Source of the DNA: Paraburkholderia sabiae | GTDB lineage: Bacteria; Pseudomonadota; Gammaproteobacteria; Burkholderiales; Burkholderiaceae | Length of the DNA: 64,000 nt | Assembly (NCBI RefSeq): GCF_030412785.1 | Contig: NZ_CP125295.1 | Location: 806,001 to 870,000 of the forward strand | Reading direction: 5' to 3' | In this document: positions 34,366-43,244 of the stretch, one piece after another | Numbering within the stretch: the stretch's first letter is position 1 | How the letters are laid out: each line of letters begins with the position of its first letter | Position numbers and translations under genes: made by a program | Notes under the pieces: model-generated | Told to the model about the DNA's origin: nothing | The model's database searches: none | The model's input: the letters and a program-made list of their open reading frames with translations, nothing else

Positions 34366-35106
34366 ATGCCCGATCTGCACTGGACCATTCCGGTTGCTCG
34401 CTGGTCTTCGTGGCCTGCCGTCGCAGCCGTCGCCCCCGACATTGGCTTCATCGAGCCGATGGTGCGGCGTCGTCTCAGCACGCTGTCGCGCATTGCACTG
34501 AAGGTCGCGCACGACTGCGCCGCGGACAAACCCAGTGTCCGGATCGTGTTCGCATCGCGCCACGGCGAGCTGCGCCGCACCACGGACATCCTGCGCAACA
34601 TCAGCGCGGGCGAACCGGTTTCGCCGACTTCCTTCAGTCTTTCCGTGCTCAACGCGATGACGGGCGTGTTCGGCATCGCGCGCGGCGACCGCTCGGCCGC
34701 GAGCGCGCTGTCGGCGGGTGCCGAAACGCTCGGCTACGCGCTGCTCGAAGCGCACGCGCAATATTCGACCGACACCTCGACGCCCGTTCTGCTCGTCTAT
34801 GCCGACGAGCCCGCCGATCCCGCGTACGGCACGATCGAAGAAGAAGTGCAGGGCGGCGCGCTCGCGATCCTGCTCGACGCAAGCGCGACAGGTCGGCTGT
34901 CCTGCTCGCGCACGTCCGTCGCAGCAGGTGGTGCAACAGATAACGCAACAGATAACGCAGCAGACAGAGCCGCGCCCGATCAAACAGGCACTCTCTTTGC
35001 AACGCAGAGCCAGGCTGTTCATCACTGCCTCGACACGCATACGGCTGCGCAATGGTGCAGCGAATATGCCGTCTGGGAATGGAGCTGGGATGAAGGCGTG
35101 GCTTGA
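34366..35106 (+). CDS. APE chain-length-factor-like ketosynthase (ketoacyl-synt_2)
   Basis: 246 residues, a truncated thiolase-like fold of the PF13723 type: PDIGFIEPMVRRRLSTLSRI, VRIVFASRHGELRRTTDIL, SPTSFSLSVLNAMTGVFGIA, ALEAHAQ-like LLEAHAQ and VLLVYADEP. No active-site Cys is present in the place expected for a condensing enzyme, so it should act as the chain-length factor partner of a ketosynthase (role called ApeC in studied clusters; the equivalence is inferred). The C-terminal 50 residues are Ala/Thr-rich. The ribosome site is weak, so the start is uncertain. First gene of the APE operon; its end overlaps the acyltransferase start by 17 bp. Confidence 0.85.
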   Translation: MPDLHWTIPVARWSSWPAVAAVAPDIGFIEPMVRRRLSTLSRIALKVAHDCAADKPSVRIVFASRHGELRRTTDILRNISAGEPVSPTSFSLSVLNAMTGVFGIARGDRSAASALSAGAETLGYALLEAHAQYSTDTSTPVLLVYADEPADPAYGTIEEEVQGGALAILLDASATGRLSCSRTSVAAGGATDNATDNAADRAAPDQTGTLFATQSQAVHHCLDTHTAAQWCSEYAVWEWSWDEGVA

Positions 35107-35884
35107 CTACCACTGGCGCCTCGTCGCGACGGCGCTCGCGTTCACGGCATTCGGCATCTGCGGACTCGGCTTTTCGCTGATCCTGTTTCCGCTCGCGTGG
35201 CTGTGGCCGCATCGCGCGTCGAAGCAGCTGGCGATCACTTCCATCATTCACGCGTTTTTCCGCGCGCTCGTGGCCGTGCTGCAATGGGTCGGCGTGATGG
35301 AGCTCGATGCGCACGGTGTCGCCGCGCTGCGCCGTCAGCGCAACGACCCGGCTATCGTGGTCGCGAATCACCCGACGTGGCTCGACGTGATGGTGCTGCT
35401 GTCGCTGACGCCGCGCGCGTGCTGCGTCGTCAAGAGCGCGCATTGGGGCAATCCGTTTTTCTGGGGCGTCGTGCGCGCGGCGGAATACGTCAGCAACGCC
35501 GATCCGCTCGAACTCGTAGAAGCGGGCGCGCGGCAACTCGCGAGTGGCTACACGATGATCATCTTTCCGGAAGGCACGCGCAGCCCGGCGCGCAACCGGA
35601 TGCATGCTTTTTCACGCGGTTTCGCGCACATGGCGCTCAAGTCCGGTGCGCCGATTTTGCCCGTCCTGATGGACTGCGATCCGCCCGCGTTCACGAAGGG
35701 CATGCGCTGGTACAACGTGCCCGAGCGCGCGTTCCGCATGCGCGTCAACGTGCTCGCACCCGTCGGCGCGGACGCCTTCGCGGCGCACGACGAACCGCCC
35801 GCGCTGGCTGCCCGCACGGTGACGAGCGCCATCGAAGCACATATCACACAGCACCTGTTCGACTATGGATTCTTTAAAGCTTGA
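35090..35884 (+). CDS. APE lysophospholipid-type acyltransferase (PlsC family)
   Basis: 264 residues from the ATG at 35090. The N-terminal membrane helix pair (LVATALAFTAFGICGLGFSL) is followed by the PlsC domain: NHPTWLD with His94 and Asp99 (HX4D), FPEGTRS as motif III, and a PILPVLMD segment. It transfers an acyl group from ACP or CoA to a glycerol- or lipid-like acceptor at the inner membrane. In APE clusters this enzyme is thought to help attach the polyene to its lipid anchor. Overlaps both neighbours. Confidence 0.9.
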   Translation: MKAWLDYHWRLVATALAFTAFGICGLGFSLILFPLAWLWPHRASKQLAITSIIHAFFRALVAVLQWVGVMELDAHGVAALRRQRNDPAIVVANHPTWLDVMVLLSLTPRACCVVKSAHWGNPFFWGVVRAAEYVSNADPLELVEAGARQLASGYTMIIFPEGTRSPARNRMHAFSRGFAHMALKSGAPILPVLMDCDPPAFTKGMRWYNVPERAFRMRVNVLAPVGADAFAAHDEPPALAARTVTSAIEAHITQHLFDYGFFKA

Positions 35885-36164
35885 AATCAAACAGCTTCTG
35901 ATCGAAGCGCTCGATCTGGAAGACCTGACGCCCGCCGACATCGACGACGACGCGCCGCTCTTCGATACCGACGGTGTCGGTCTCGATTCGATCGACGCGC
36001 TCGAAATCGGCATCGTGCTGCGCAAACACTATCAATTGACGATCGCGGCGAACGACGAACGCACGCGAGAGCACTTCCGCTCGATCAATACGCTCGCGGC
36101 GCTGGTGGCAAGCCAGCGCGAGCTTGCGCATGAATCGGGCGATACCACAAAGAAAGGGGAATGA
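35865..36164 (+). CDS. APE acyl carrier protein 1
   Basis: 99 residues. The acidic ACP fold carries GVGLDSIDALE, with Ser42 as the phosphopantetheine site. It overlaps the acyltransferase gene by 20 bp and the second ACP gene by 4 bp. Slightly longer than usual (about 80) with a hydrophilic tail. In APE pathways one ACP is used for starter/elongation and the other for a separate step; which is which cannot be told from sequence. Confidence 0.93.
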   Translation: MDSLKLEIKQLLIEALDLEDLTPADIDDDAPLFDTDGVGLDSIDALEIGIVLRKHYQLTIAANDERTREHFRSINTLAALVASQRELAHESGDTTKKGE

Positions 36165-36418
36165 CCGTGACCGACACCGAGATCCTTGAGCGCATCCGCG
36201 CCATCTTCAAAGAAAACTTCGCAATCGAGCCCGAGCGCGTGACGCCCGAAGCGCACCTGTTCGAAGAGCTCGATCTGGACAGCATCGACGCCGTCGATCT
36301 CGCGATCAAGCTGCAGGAGATGACGGGCCGCCGGATCAAGCCGGAGGAGTTCAAGTCGGTGCGCACGGTCGGCGACGTGATCGTTGCCGTCGAATCGCTG
36401 CTCGCGGCGCAGGGCTGA
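36161..36418 (+). CDS. APE acyl carrier protein 2
   Basis: 85 residues, with LDLDSIDAVDLAIKLQE and Ser41 as the attachment site. Standard ACP length and acidity. Its start overlaps the stop of the first ACP gene (ATGA) and its stop abuts the membrane-protein gene, so the ratio of the two ACPs is probably set by coupled translation. Corresponds to the second ACP found in all characterised APE clusters. Confidence 0.94.
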   Translation: MTVTDTEILERIRAIFKENFAIEPERVTPEAHLFEELDLDSIDAVDLAIKLQEMTGRRIKPEEFKSVRTVGDVIVAVESLLAAQG

Positions 36419-37116
36419 TGCACGCGCAACGTTCGCACGCGCACGGCGCTTCGGACGACAAGCAGACGCCGCCCGTGGCGCAAGAAGCTGTGCAGGACGC
36501 AGTGCAAAACGACTCGCGCCCGCGCGGCTGGCTCGGCTTCGCGCTCGGCGTACTCGCCAAGCTCGCGTATCCCGCCGTGATTCTGTGCGCGTGGTTCTGG
36601 GACGAGCCGCGCTTCGTCGGTTGCCTGCTGTTCGCGCTGCTGTGGCTTCAGCGTTGCGCGGGGACGGGCGCGTTCGGCGCGTCGCTACGCAAGCTCACGC
36701 GTATCGACTGGGGCGTGGCGCTCATGCTGAGCGTAGCGTCGGCTGCCATCGTGTGGACGAACAGCGAACTGTTGCTGCGCATCTATCCGTCGCTGGTGAA
36801 TCTCGGTTTGCTGATCGCGTTCGGCGCGACGCTCGTGCGCGGCCCGACGATGATCGAAAAATTCGCGCGCATCGGCACGCCCAATCTGAGCGAGCCGGCG
36901 ATCCGCCACACGCGTCGCGTGACGCAGATCTGGTGCGCGTTCTTTCTGGCGAATGGTCTGTTTTCTCTCTACACCGCGCTGTACTGGCCGCGCGAAGCGT
37001 GGTCGCTCTATAACGGCGCGATTGCTTATGGGCTCATCGGTGTGCTGCTGGTGGGCGAAATCGTATGGCGCTATCTCGTGATCCTGCCGCGCGCCCGGCG
37101 CTCGGAGGCGGCATGA
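36418..37116 (+). CDS. APE-associated integral membrane protein (COG4648 type)
   Basis: 232 residues. A hydrophilic N-terminus of about 35 residues, then five to six hydrophobic helices (LGFALGVLAKLAYPAVILCA, VALMLSVASAAIVW, LVNLGLLIAFGATLV, IWCAFFLANGLFSLYTALYW, AIAYGLIGVLLVGEIVW). A conserved RGPTMIEKFARI loop sits between two of them. Proteins of this kind recur in APE and xanthomonadin-type clusters and are of unknown function, perhaps a scaffold or intermembrane transfer component. Coupled to ACP2 upstream and to the ligase downstream. Confidence 0.8.
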   Translation: MHAQRSHAHGASDDKQTPPVAQEAVQDAVQNDSRPRGWLGFALGVLAKLAYPAVILCAWFWDEPRFVGCLLFALLWLQRCAGTGAFGASLRKLTRIDWGVALMLSVASAAIVWTNSELLLRIYPSLVNLGLLIAFGATLVRGPTMIEKFARIGTPNLSEPAIRHTRRVTQIWCAFFLANGLFSLYTALYWPREAWSLYNGAIAYGLIGVLLVGEIVWRYLVILPRARRSEAA

Positions 37117-38801
37117 TCGCACTGCACGAACTGCTGTCGTGCGAGCGCGCTGCCAATGTGCCCGTTTGCCGCGACGACGAATCCGCTAACACGATCGATT
37201 TCGCCGCCTTCCGCGCGCGCGTCTTCGCACTCGCGCAGCAGTTGCGCGAAACGCAGGCGCATCGCTATGCGTTGTGCATCGACGATCCGTTCGACTTTGC
37301 GTGCGCACTGTTCGCGCTCTTCGCTTGCGGCAAGACGCCTGTGATTCCGGCGAACGCGACGCCCGGCTATCTCGCCGATCTCGCCGATGCCTACGATGCC
37401 GTACTCACCGATGCCGACATTCGCGCGCATGCGTCGACGCACGCACCATCGGTGACACCGCTGCACATCGATCCGCACGCGCCGCTCACGCTCTACACGT
37501 CGGGCAGCAGCGGCACGCCGAAGCCGATTCACAAGACGCTCGCGCAGTTCGACGCCGAAGTGCACACGCTCGAACGCGAGTGGGGCGCGCTCGTCGGCGA
37601 CGCGACGATGCTCGCGAGCGTTCCGCATCATCACATTTACGGTTTGCTGTTTCGCGTGATGTGGCCGCTCGCGGCAGGGCGCGCATTCGACCGCGCCGTG
37701 TGCATCGAGCCGCAACATGTGCAGGCGCGCATTGCGCAATGCGGCGCGACGGTGGTCGTGTCGTCGCCGGCGCAGCTGTCGCGCTGGCCTGCGTTGCCCG
37801 GCTTCGCGGCGCTCGCGCCTGCTCCGCGCGCATTCTTTTCGTCGGGCGGACCGCTTTCCGCCGAAGCCGCTTCCGAGTACGCGACGGCATTCGGCAGCGC
37901 GCCGATCGAAATCTACGGCAGCACGGAAACGGGCGGCATCGCGTGGCGCCGGCAGAACGAGACGTCGGCGTGGCGGCCCGTCAACGGCGTCGACGTGCGG
38001 CGCGGCGAGGATGGCGCGTTGAACGTGCGCTCGGCGCATCTCGGTCACGACGACTGGCATCGCACCGACGACGCCATCGCATTCGACGACGAAGGCCGCT
38101 TCCGTCTGCTGGGGCGTCTCGATCGCGTGATCAAGCTCGACGGCAAGCGTGTGTCGCTGCCCGAAGTCGAAGCGCGTCTCGCGCTGCATCCGTATGTTGC
38201 GCAGGCGGCTGTGGTGCCGCTCGCGGGTGCGTCGCGTGAACGCGTTGGCGCCGTGGTCGCGTTGAATGAAGCCGGCAGCGAAGCGCTGCGCAGCGAAGGA
38301 CGCGTCGCGCTCGCGAAGACGTTGCGCCGGCACCTTGCCGCGTATTTCGATGTGGTCGTGCTGCCGCGTCACTGGCGCTTTCGCATCGCGTTGCCGTTCG
38401 ATGCACGCGGCAAGCTGCCCGTCGCGTCAGTTGCCGCCGCATTCGAGCCGCGCATCGAAGGCTTCGAAGTGCTGTCCGAAGCGCGTAATGGCGACGACCT
38501 GCATTACGAACTGCGCGTACCGCCCACACTCGTGCATTTCGAAGGCCACTTTCCCGGCCTGCCGATTCTGCCCGGCGTCGTGCAGCTCGACTGGGCGATC
38601 CGCCTCGCCGCCGAGCATGTGACGGGTCTGCGCGACATCGAATCCGTCGATCGCCTGAAATTCACCGCGCCCGTAATGCCGGGCGCCGTGCTCGACCTGA
38701 AGCTGTCGCACGATGCCGCGCGGCGGCGCGTGCAGTTCGCGTATCGCATCGATGGCCGCGACAGTTCGTCGGGCGTGATCGTGTACCGGGAGCGCGCATG
38801 A
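37113..38801 (+). CDS. APE AMP-forming acyl/aryl ligase fused to a FabZ-like dehydratase
   Basis: 562 residues from the ATG at 37113 (CGGAGGCGGC upstream). Residues of about 1-445 are an ANL adenylating enzyme: P-loop TLYTSGSSGTPKPIHKT, YGSTETGGIAWR, and a C-terminal LGRLDRVIKLDGKRVSLPEV. Residues of about 450-562 are a hotdog domain with FEGHFPGLPILPGVVQLDW, the FabA/FabZ-type His-containing motif. The ligase would load an aromatic acid (cinnamate or 4-hydroxycinnamate type) onto ACP; the hotdog would dehydrate the 3-hydroxyacyl-ACP. Elsewhere these are two proteins (ApeH and ApeI roles), so this is a fusion. Confidence 0.9.
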   Translation: MIALHELLSCERAANVPVCRDDESANTIDFAAFRARVFALAQQLRETQAHRYALCIDDPFDFACALFALFACGKTPVIPANATPGYLADLADAYDAVLTDADIRAHASTHAPSVTPLHIDPHAPLTLYTSGSSGTPKPIHKTLAQFDAEVHTLEREWGALVGDATMLASVPHHHIYGLLFRVMWPLAAGRAFDRAVCIEPQHVQARIAQCGATVVVSSPAQLSRWPALPGFAALAPAPRAFFSSGGPLSAEAASEYATAFGSAPIEIYGSTETGGIAWRRQNETSAWRPVNGVDVRRGEDGALNVRSAHLGHDDWHRTDDAIAFDDEGRFRLLGRLDRVIKLDGKRVSLPEVEARLALHPYVAQAAVVPLAGASRERVGAVVALNEAGSEALRSEGRVALAKTLRRHLAAYFDVVVLPRHWRFRIALPFDARGKLPVASVAAAFEPRIEGFEVLSEARNGDDLHYELRVPPTLVHFEGHFPGLPILPGVVQLDWAIRLAAEHVTGLRDIESVDRLKFTAPVMPGAVLDLKLSHDAARRRVQFAYRIDGRDSSSGVIVYRERA

Positions 38802-40573
38802 GCGAAGCGATTTTCGCGCCGTGCGTCGTCATTCCGATCTACAACCACAAGGATGCGATCGGCGGCACCGTCGAGCGTCTTCTCGTTCACAAGCTTCCCA
38901 TTTTCGTCGTCGACGATGGCAGCGATGAAGCGACGCAAGCCGTGCTCGCGAAGCTCGCCTGCCAGTATCGCGAGCAGATGACGCTGCTGCGTCTGCCTGT
39001 GAACGGCGGCAAGGGCGCGGCCGTGATGGCGGGGCTGCGCGCCGCGAAGCGCGCGGGCTACACGCACGCCTTGCAGATCGACGCGGACGGCCAGCACGAT
39101 GCGAACGACGTGCCGCTCTTTCTCGATGCTGCGCGCGCCGAGCCGGGCGCCGTGATTCTCGGCCGTCCTGTGTATGACGAGAGCGTGCCGAAGTCGCGTC
39201 TGTATGGCCGCTATCTGACGCACGTGTGGGTATGGATCGAAACGCTGTCGTTCACGATCCGCGATTCGATGTGCGGCTTCCGTCTCTATCCGCTCGACGC
39301 CGCGTGTGCGCTGATCGACAGCGTGCAGCTGCCGACGCGTATGGACTTCGACATCGAGATTCTCGTGCGCCTGTACTGGCGGCGTCTCGCGTTCCGCGCG
39401 ATTCCGACGCGCGTCGTCTACGCGACGGACGGCGTGTCGCACTTCGACGTGCTGTGGGACAACGTGCGCATCAGCGCGAGCCATACGCGGCTCGCATGCG
39501 GAATGCTGCTGCGTCTGCCGATGCTGCTCGCGCACAAGTTCATGCCGCGCAAATCGGGTGCTTCTACGTCGCATTCGAACGGCGACAACACGAAGTGGTG
39601 GCGTGTCGCCGAACGCGGCAGCCGTCTCGGCATGAGGTTGCTCGCGCTCAGTTGCAAGCTGTTCGGCATGGGCTTTACTGCGTTGTGGCTGCATCCCGTG
39701 GTCGCGTATTTTCTGTTGACGGGCCGCGATGCACGTGCGGCGTCGCGTACATACTTCACGCATCTCGAACAGGCCGCGCAAGGCGAGCGTACGCCGCGTC
39801 CCGGTTGGCGCTCCGCGTATCGGCAGATGCTGGCGTTCGCGCAATCCGGGCTCGACAAGCTCGCTGCGTGGTCGGGCCGTATCGATTCCAGCGACGTCGT
39901 ATTCGACGATTCATCCGCGTTCGACGAGTTGATCGCAAGCAAACGCGGCGCGCTCGTGATCGGCGCGCATCTCGGCAACCTCGAAATGACGCGCGCACTT
40001 GCCGCGAAGGGCGGTCATGCGAAGGTCACGGCCATCGTCTACACCGAGCACGCGAAGCGTTTCAACAGCGTGCTGTCGACGGCGAGCAGCGATTTTGCAA
40101 AGCGTCTGGTTCAGGTGAGCGACTTCGGCCCCGAGACGTCGATGATGATGCAGGAGCGCATCGACGCGGGCGAACTGCTCGTGATCGTCGGCGACCGGGT
40201 GCCCGCGCGCGATTCGGGCCGCACGACCGACGCGCAGTTCCTCGGCGCAACGGCGCCGTTCGCGCAAGGGCCTTATGTGCTCGCGCATGCGCTCGGCTGC
40301 CCGGTGTATCTGTTCTTCTGCCTGAAAGAGCGCGACGAGCGCAATCGCGAGCGCTACCGCCTGTACTTCGAGCCGTTCGCTGAACGCATCGACCTGCCGC
40401 GCCGCGAACGCGCGCAGCATATCGCGGCATGGGCGCAGCGCTATGCGTCGCGTCTGGAGCACTATTGCCGCAAGGCGCCTTATCAATGGTTCAATTTTTT
40501 CGATTTCTGGGCGCGTCCCCGAAAAGCGATAACGGGTGCCATCCCGCACGGAGACGCGAATGTCCGAACATGA
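38798..40573 (+). CDS. APE family-2 glycosyltransferase fused to LpxL/HtrB-like acyltransferase
   Basis: 591 residues. Residues 1-240 are a GT-2 domain: VVIPIYNHKDAIGGTV, IFVVDDGSDEATQAV, NGGKGAAVMAGL, and ALQIDADGQHD with the metal-binding Asp triad. A membrane segment near 280-310 (LLALSCKLFGMGFTALWLHP) leads to a LABLAT acyltransferase (about 330-570) with GAHLGNLEMTRAL, the HX4E catalytic motif, and VGDRVPARDSGR. The pair could build the glycolipid-like anchor and acylate it. Both activities in one chain are common in APE clusters. Overlaps neighbours on both sides. Confidence 0.9.
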   Translation: MSEAIFAPCVVIPIYNHKDAIGGTVERLLVHKLPIFVVDDGSDEATQAVLAKLACQYREQMTLLRLPVNGGKGAAVMAGLRAAKRAGYTHALQIDADGQHDANDVPLFLDAARAEPGAVILGRPVYDESVPKSRLYGRYLTHVWVWIETLSFTIRDSMCGFRLYPLDAACALIDSVQLPTRMDFDIEILVRLYWRRLAFRAIPTRVVYATDGVSHFDVLWDNVRISASHTRLACGMLLRLPMLLAHKFMPRKSGASTSHSNGDNTKWWRVAERGSRLGMRLLALSCKLFGMGFTALWLHPVVAYFLLTGRDARAASRTYFTHLEQAAQGERTPRPGWRSAYRQMLAFAQSGLDKLAAWSGRIDSSDVVFDDSSAFDELIASKRGALVIGAHLGNLEMTRALAAKGGHAKVTAIVYTEHAKRFNSVLSTASSDFAKRLVQVSDFGPETSMMMQERIDAGELLVIVGDRVPARDSGRTTDAQFLGATAPFAQGPYVLAHALGCPVYLFFCLKERDERNRERYRLYFEPFAERIDLPRRERAQHIAAWAQRYASRLEHYCRKAPYQWFNFFDFWARPRKAITGAIPHGDANVRT

Positions 40574-42158
40574 TCTGATCGACGATACGCACGCTGCAAG
40601 CGCTGCGAGTGTGTCAGCGCCGCGAACGGTGGTGATCGGCGGACGCAGGCTGTCGATCGAAGAAGTCGTCGCGATTGCGAAGGGCCGCGCGCACGTTGCG
40701 TTGAGCGGCGATCCCGCGTGGCGCTCGCGCATCCAGCGCGGCGCGGATTTTCTGCGCCGTCATCTCGCGGCGGGCGAAACGGTGTACGGCGTGAATACGG
40801 GTTACGGCGACGCGTGCGTGGTCGACGTGCCGATGGAACTCGTCGAAGCGTTGCCGCTGCAACTCACGCGCTATCACGGCTGCGGCATGGGCGCGCATCT
40901 CGACGATGCGCAGACGCTCGCCGTGATCGCCGCGCGTCTGAACTCGCTTGCGTACGGCTTCTCCGGCGTGCGCCCCGTGCTGCTCGAACGGCTCGCCGAT
41001 CTCGTCAATCATCGCGTGCTGCCGCGCATTCCGTCGGAAGGCTCGGTCGGCGCAAGCGGCGATCTGACGCCGCTGTCGTATGTGGCGGCGGCGCTTGTCG
41101 GTGAACGCGACGTGATGTTCGACGGCGCGCTGCGCGATGCCGCGGGCGTCTGGACGCAACTCGGTCACGCGCCTTTGATGCTCGCGCCGAAGGAAGGCCT
41201 CGCGCTGATGAACGGCACGGCCGTGATGACGGGCCTCGCGTGTCTTGCGTTCGCGCGCGCCGAACATCTCGCGCGAGTGGTCGCGCGTTTGACAGCGCTG
41301 TCGACGGTCGCACTCGACGGCCGCGCCGCGCACTTCGACGCGATGATCTTCGAAGCAAAGCCGCACGCAGGCCAGGCCGATGCCGCCGCATGGATTCGCG
41401 CGGACCTCGAAGGCCGCGACGATACGCCGGGTCATCGCTTGCAGGATCGCTATTCGATCCGCTGCGCGCCGCATGTGATCGGCGTGGTCGTCGATGCGCT
41501 GTCGTGGGTGCGCCGCGACGTCGAGAACGAACTCAACAGCGCGAACGACAATCCGCTGATCGATCCCGATGGCGAGCGTGTGCTGCACGGCGGCAACTTC
41601 TACGGCGGCCATATTGCGTTCGCGATGGACGCGTTGAAGACGGCCGTCGCCAATCTCGCCGATCTGATGGACCGGCAACTCGCGCTGATCGTCGACGACA
41701 AGTTCAACAACGGCTTGCCGCGCAACCTGACGGGCGCGACTTCGGCGCGCGCGCCGATCAATCACGGCTTCAAGGCAGTGCAGATTTCGTCGTCGGCATG
41801 GACGGCGGAAGCGCTCAAGCACACGATGCCGGCGAGCGTGTTCTCGCGTTCGACGGAAGCGCACAATCAGGACAAGGTCAGCATGGGCACGATCGCCGCG
41901 CGCGACTGTCTGCGCGTGCTCGAACTGACGGAGCAGGTCGCGGCGGCGCATACGCTCGCTGCTGTGCAGGCGCTGAAGCTGCGTGTGCGTCTCAACGATG
42001 CGACGCTCGTGCCCGCGCCGTTGCGCGCGTTCGCGGAGAGCGTCGCGTCGATGTCGCCGTTCGTCGACGAAGACCGCGCGCTCGAAAGCGATTTACGCGC
42101 ATTGACGGCGCGTATCGCCGATTGTGCGTTGATCGAAGGAGGCGCGCATCATGAATGA
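40560..42158 (+). CDS. MIO-type aromatic amino-acid ammonia-lyase (HAL/TAL/PAL family)
   Basis: 532 residues from the ATG at 40560 with CGGAGAC upstream; it overlaps the previous gene by 14 bp. The MIO cofactor triad Ala165-Ser166-Gly167 lies in GSVGASGDLTPLSYV; YGVNTGYG holds the catalytic Tyr, and NSANDNPLID and HNQDKVSMGT complete the site. The pair deciding substrate (HL in tyrosine lyases, FL in phenylalanine lyases, SH in histidase) is Tyr105-His106 here, so substrate is not certain. In this cluster it most likely deaminates tyrosine or phenylalanine to a cinnamate-type starter. Histidase for catabolism is unlikely, because no hut genes are nearby. Confidence 0.88.
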   Translation: MSEHDLIDDTHAASAASVSAPRTVVIGGRRLSIEEVVAIAKGRAHVALSGDPAWRSRIQRGADFLRRHLAAGETVYGVNTGYGDACVVDVPMELVEALPLQLTRYHGCGMGAHLDDAQTLAVIAARLNSLAYGFSGVRPVLLERLADLVNHRVLPRIPSEGSVGASGDLTPLSYVAAALVGERDVMFDGALRDAAGVWTQLGHAPLMLAPKEGLALMNGTAVMTGLACLAFARAEHLARVVARLTALSTVALDGRAAHFDAMIFEAKPHAGQADAAAWIRADLEGRDDTPGHRLQDRYSIRCAPHVIGVVVDALSWVRRDVENELNSANDNPLIDPDGERVLHGGNFYGGHIAFAMDALKTAVANLADLMDRQLALIVDDKFNNGLPRNLTGATSARAPINHGFKAVQISSSAWTAEALKHTMPASVFSRSTEAHNQDKVSMGTIAARDCLRVLELTEQVAAAHTLAAVQALKLRVRLNDATLVPAPLRAFAESVASMSPFVDEDRALESDLRALTARIADCALIEGGAHHE

Positions 42159-42588
42159 ACGCCATCCGCACAAGACGTTGAAGGCAAGCGCGATCGTCGA
42201 AGTGCCGTTTCATGACGTCGACGCGATGAACGTGTGCTGGCACGGCCATTATCTGAAGTACTTCGAGATCGGCCGGGCCGCGCTGTTGCGTGCTTTCGAT
42301 TACGACTATCGCGAGATGCAGGCGTCGGGTTATCTGTGGCCGATCGTCGAGGCGCATCTGAAGTACGTGCGGCCCGCAACCTACGGCCAGCGGATCGACG
42401 TCCGCACCGAACTGCTCGAATTCGAAAACCGCCTGAAAATAGGCTATGAAATCGTCGATTGCGCGACGGGCACGCGGCTGACGAAGGGCACGACGATTCA
42501 GGTCGCCATCGAAGCCTCCACGCAGGAAACGCAGTTCGTGTCGCCGCCCGTCGTGTTCGAAAAGCTGGAGCGCGCATGGGCACGATGA
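42151..42588 (+). CDS. APE hotdog thioesterase (4HBT family)
   Basis: 145 residues. The 4-hydroxybenzoyl-CoA thioesterase-type fold carries PFHDVDAMNVCWHGHYLKYF, where Asp24 is the expected catalytic residue, and HLKYVRPATYGQRIDV. It could release or proof-read ACP-bound intermediates (the ApeK role in described systems). Overlaps the lyase gene by 8 bp and the LolA-like gene by 13 bp. Cytosolic, no signal peptide. Confidence 0.92.
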   Translation: MNERHPHKTLKASAIVEVPFHDVDAMNVCWHGHYLKYFEIGRAALLRAFDYDYREMQASGYLWPIVEAHLKYVRPATYGQRIDVRTELLEFENRLKIGYEIVDCATGTRLTKGTTIQVAIEASTQETQFVSPPVVFEKLERAWAR

Positions 42589-43244
42589 GACTACGCATCG
42601 CGTTGACTGCGCTATTGCTCGCTGCTGCAAGCGTGAATCCGTTTAACGTCGCGCAAGCGGCAACGCAGGCGCAGGCGCAAAACGGCAACACGGCGCTCGT
42701 CTCGCAGGTCGCTGCGCGGCTCGCGCAGACCAAAGGCGTGCGCGCGCAATTCACACAGACGCAGACGCTCTCCGCGATGAAGCAGCCGCTCGTCAGCACG
42801 GGCACGCTGGTGTTCTTCCGCGAGCGCGGCGTGATCTGGCGCGTCGATACGCCGTACAAGGCGACGTACGTGATCGGCGATGCCGGCGTTAGTGAAGTCG
42901 ATGCGAATGGCAAGCGCGTCAACACGAAAAGCGCGCAAGGCGTGCGCGGCGTCGCGCAGGTATCGAAGATGATGCGTGCGATGCTCGGCGGCGATCTGTC
43001 CGCGCTGTATTCGCAATTCGACGTCGATGCACAGGGCACGCCGTCGCAATGGAAGCTCGATCTGAAGCCGAACCAGCCGCAACTCGCGCAATCCATCAAG
43101 GGCTTGCAGATGACGGGCGGCGAATTCCTTCAGTCGTTGCGCATCACGCTCGCGAACGGTGACGTCACGCAGATCGAGTTCGCGAAGAGCGAGGCGATCG
43201 ATGATCTGGCGCCTGCCGAGCGCACGCTGCTAGGAGCACAATGA
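42576..43244 (+). CDS. LolA-like periplasmic lipid carrier of the APE cluster
   Basis: 222 residues from the ATG at 42576 (GGAG upstream); ATG 42585 is an alternative. The signal peptide is LRIALTALLLAAASVNPFNVAQA. The mature part begins QAQNGNTALVSQVAARLAQT and has the LolA-type pattern GVRAQFTQTQTLSAMKQPLV and GTLVFFRERGVIWRVDTPYK. Such proteins shield hydrophobic cargo across the periplasm. Here the cargo is inferred to be the aryl-polyene lipid, handed on by the MMPL exporter whose gene overlaps downstream. Confidence 0.88.
   Translation: MGTMRLRIALTALLLAAASVNPFNVAQAATQAQAQNGNTALVSQVAARLAQTKGVRAQFTQTQTLSAMKQPLVSTGTLVFFRERGVIWRVDTPYKATYVIGDAGVSEVDANGKRVNTKSAQGVRGVAQVSKMMRAMLGGDLSALYSQFDVDAQGTPSQWKLDLKPNQPQLAQSIKGLQMTGGEFLQSLRITLANGDVTQIEFAKSEAIDDLAPAERTLLGAQ

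Noticed and set aside
40560..42158. Calling the MIO lyase a catabolic histidase (hutH)
   Set aside because: No hutU, hutI or hutG nearby, the gene is embedded in the APE operon, and the selectivity pair is not Ser-His.
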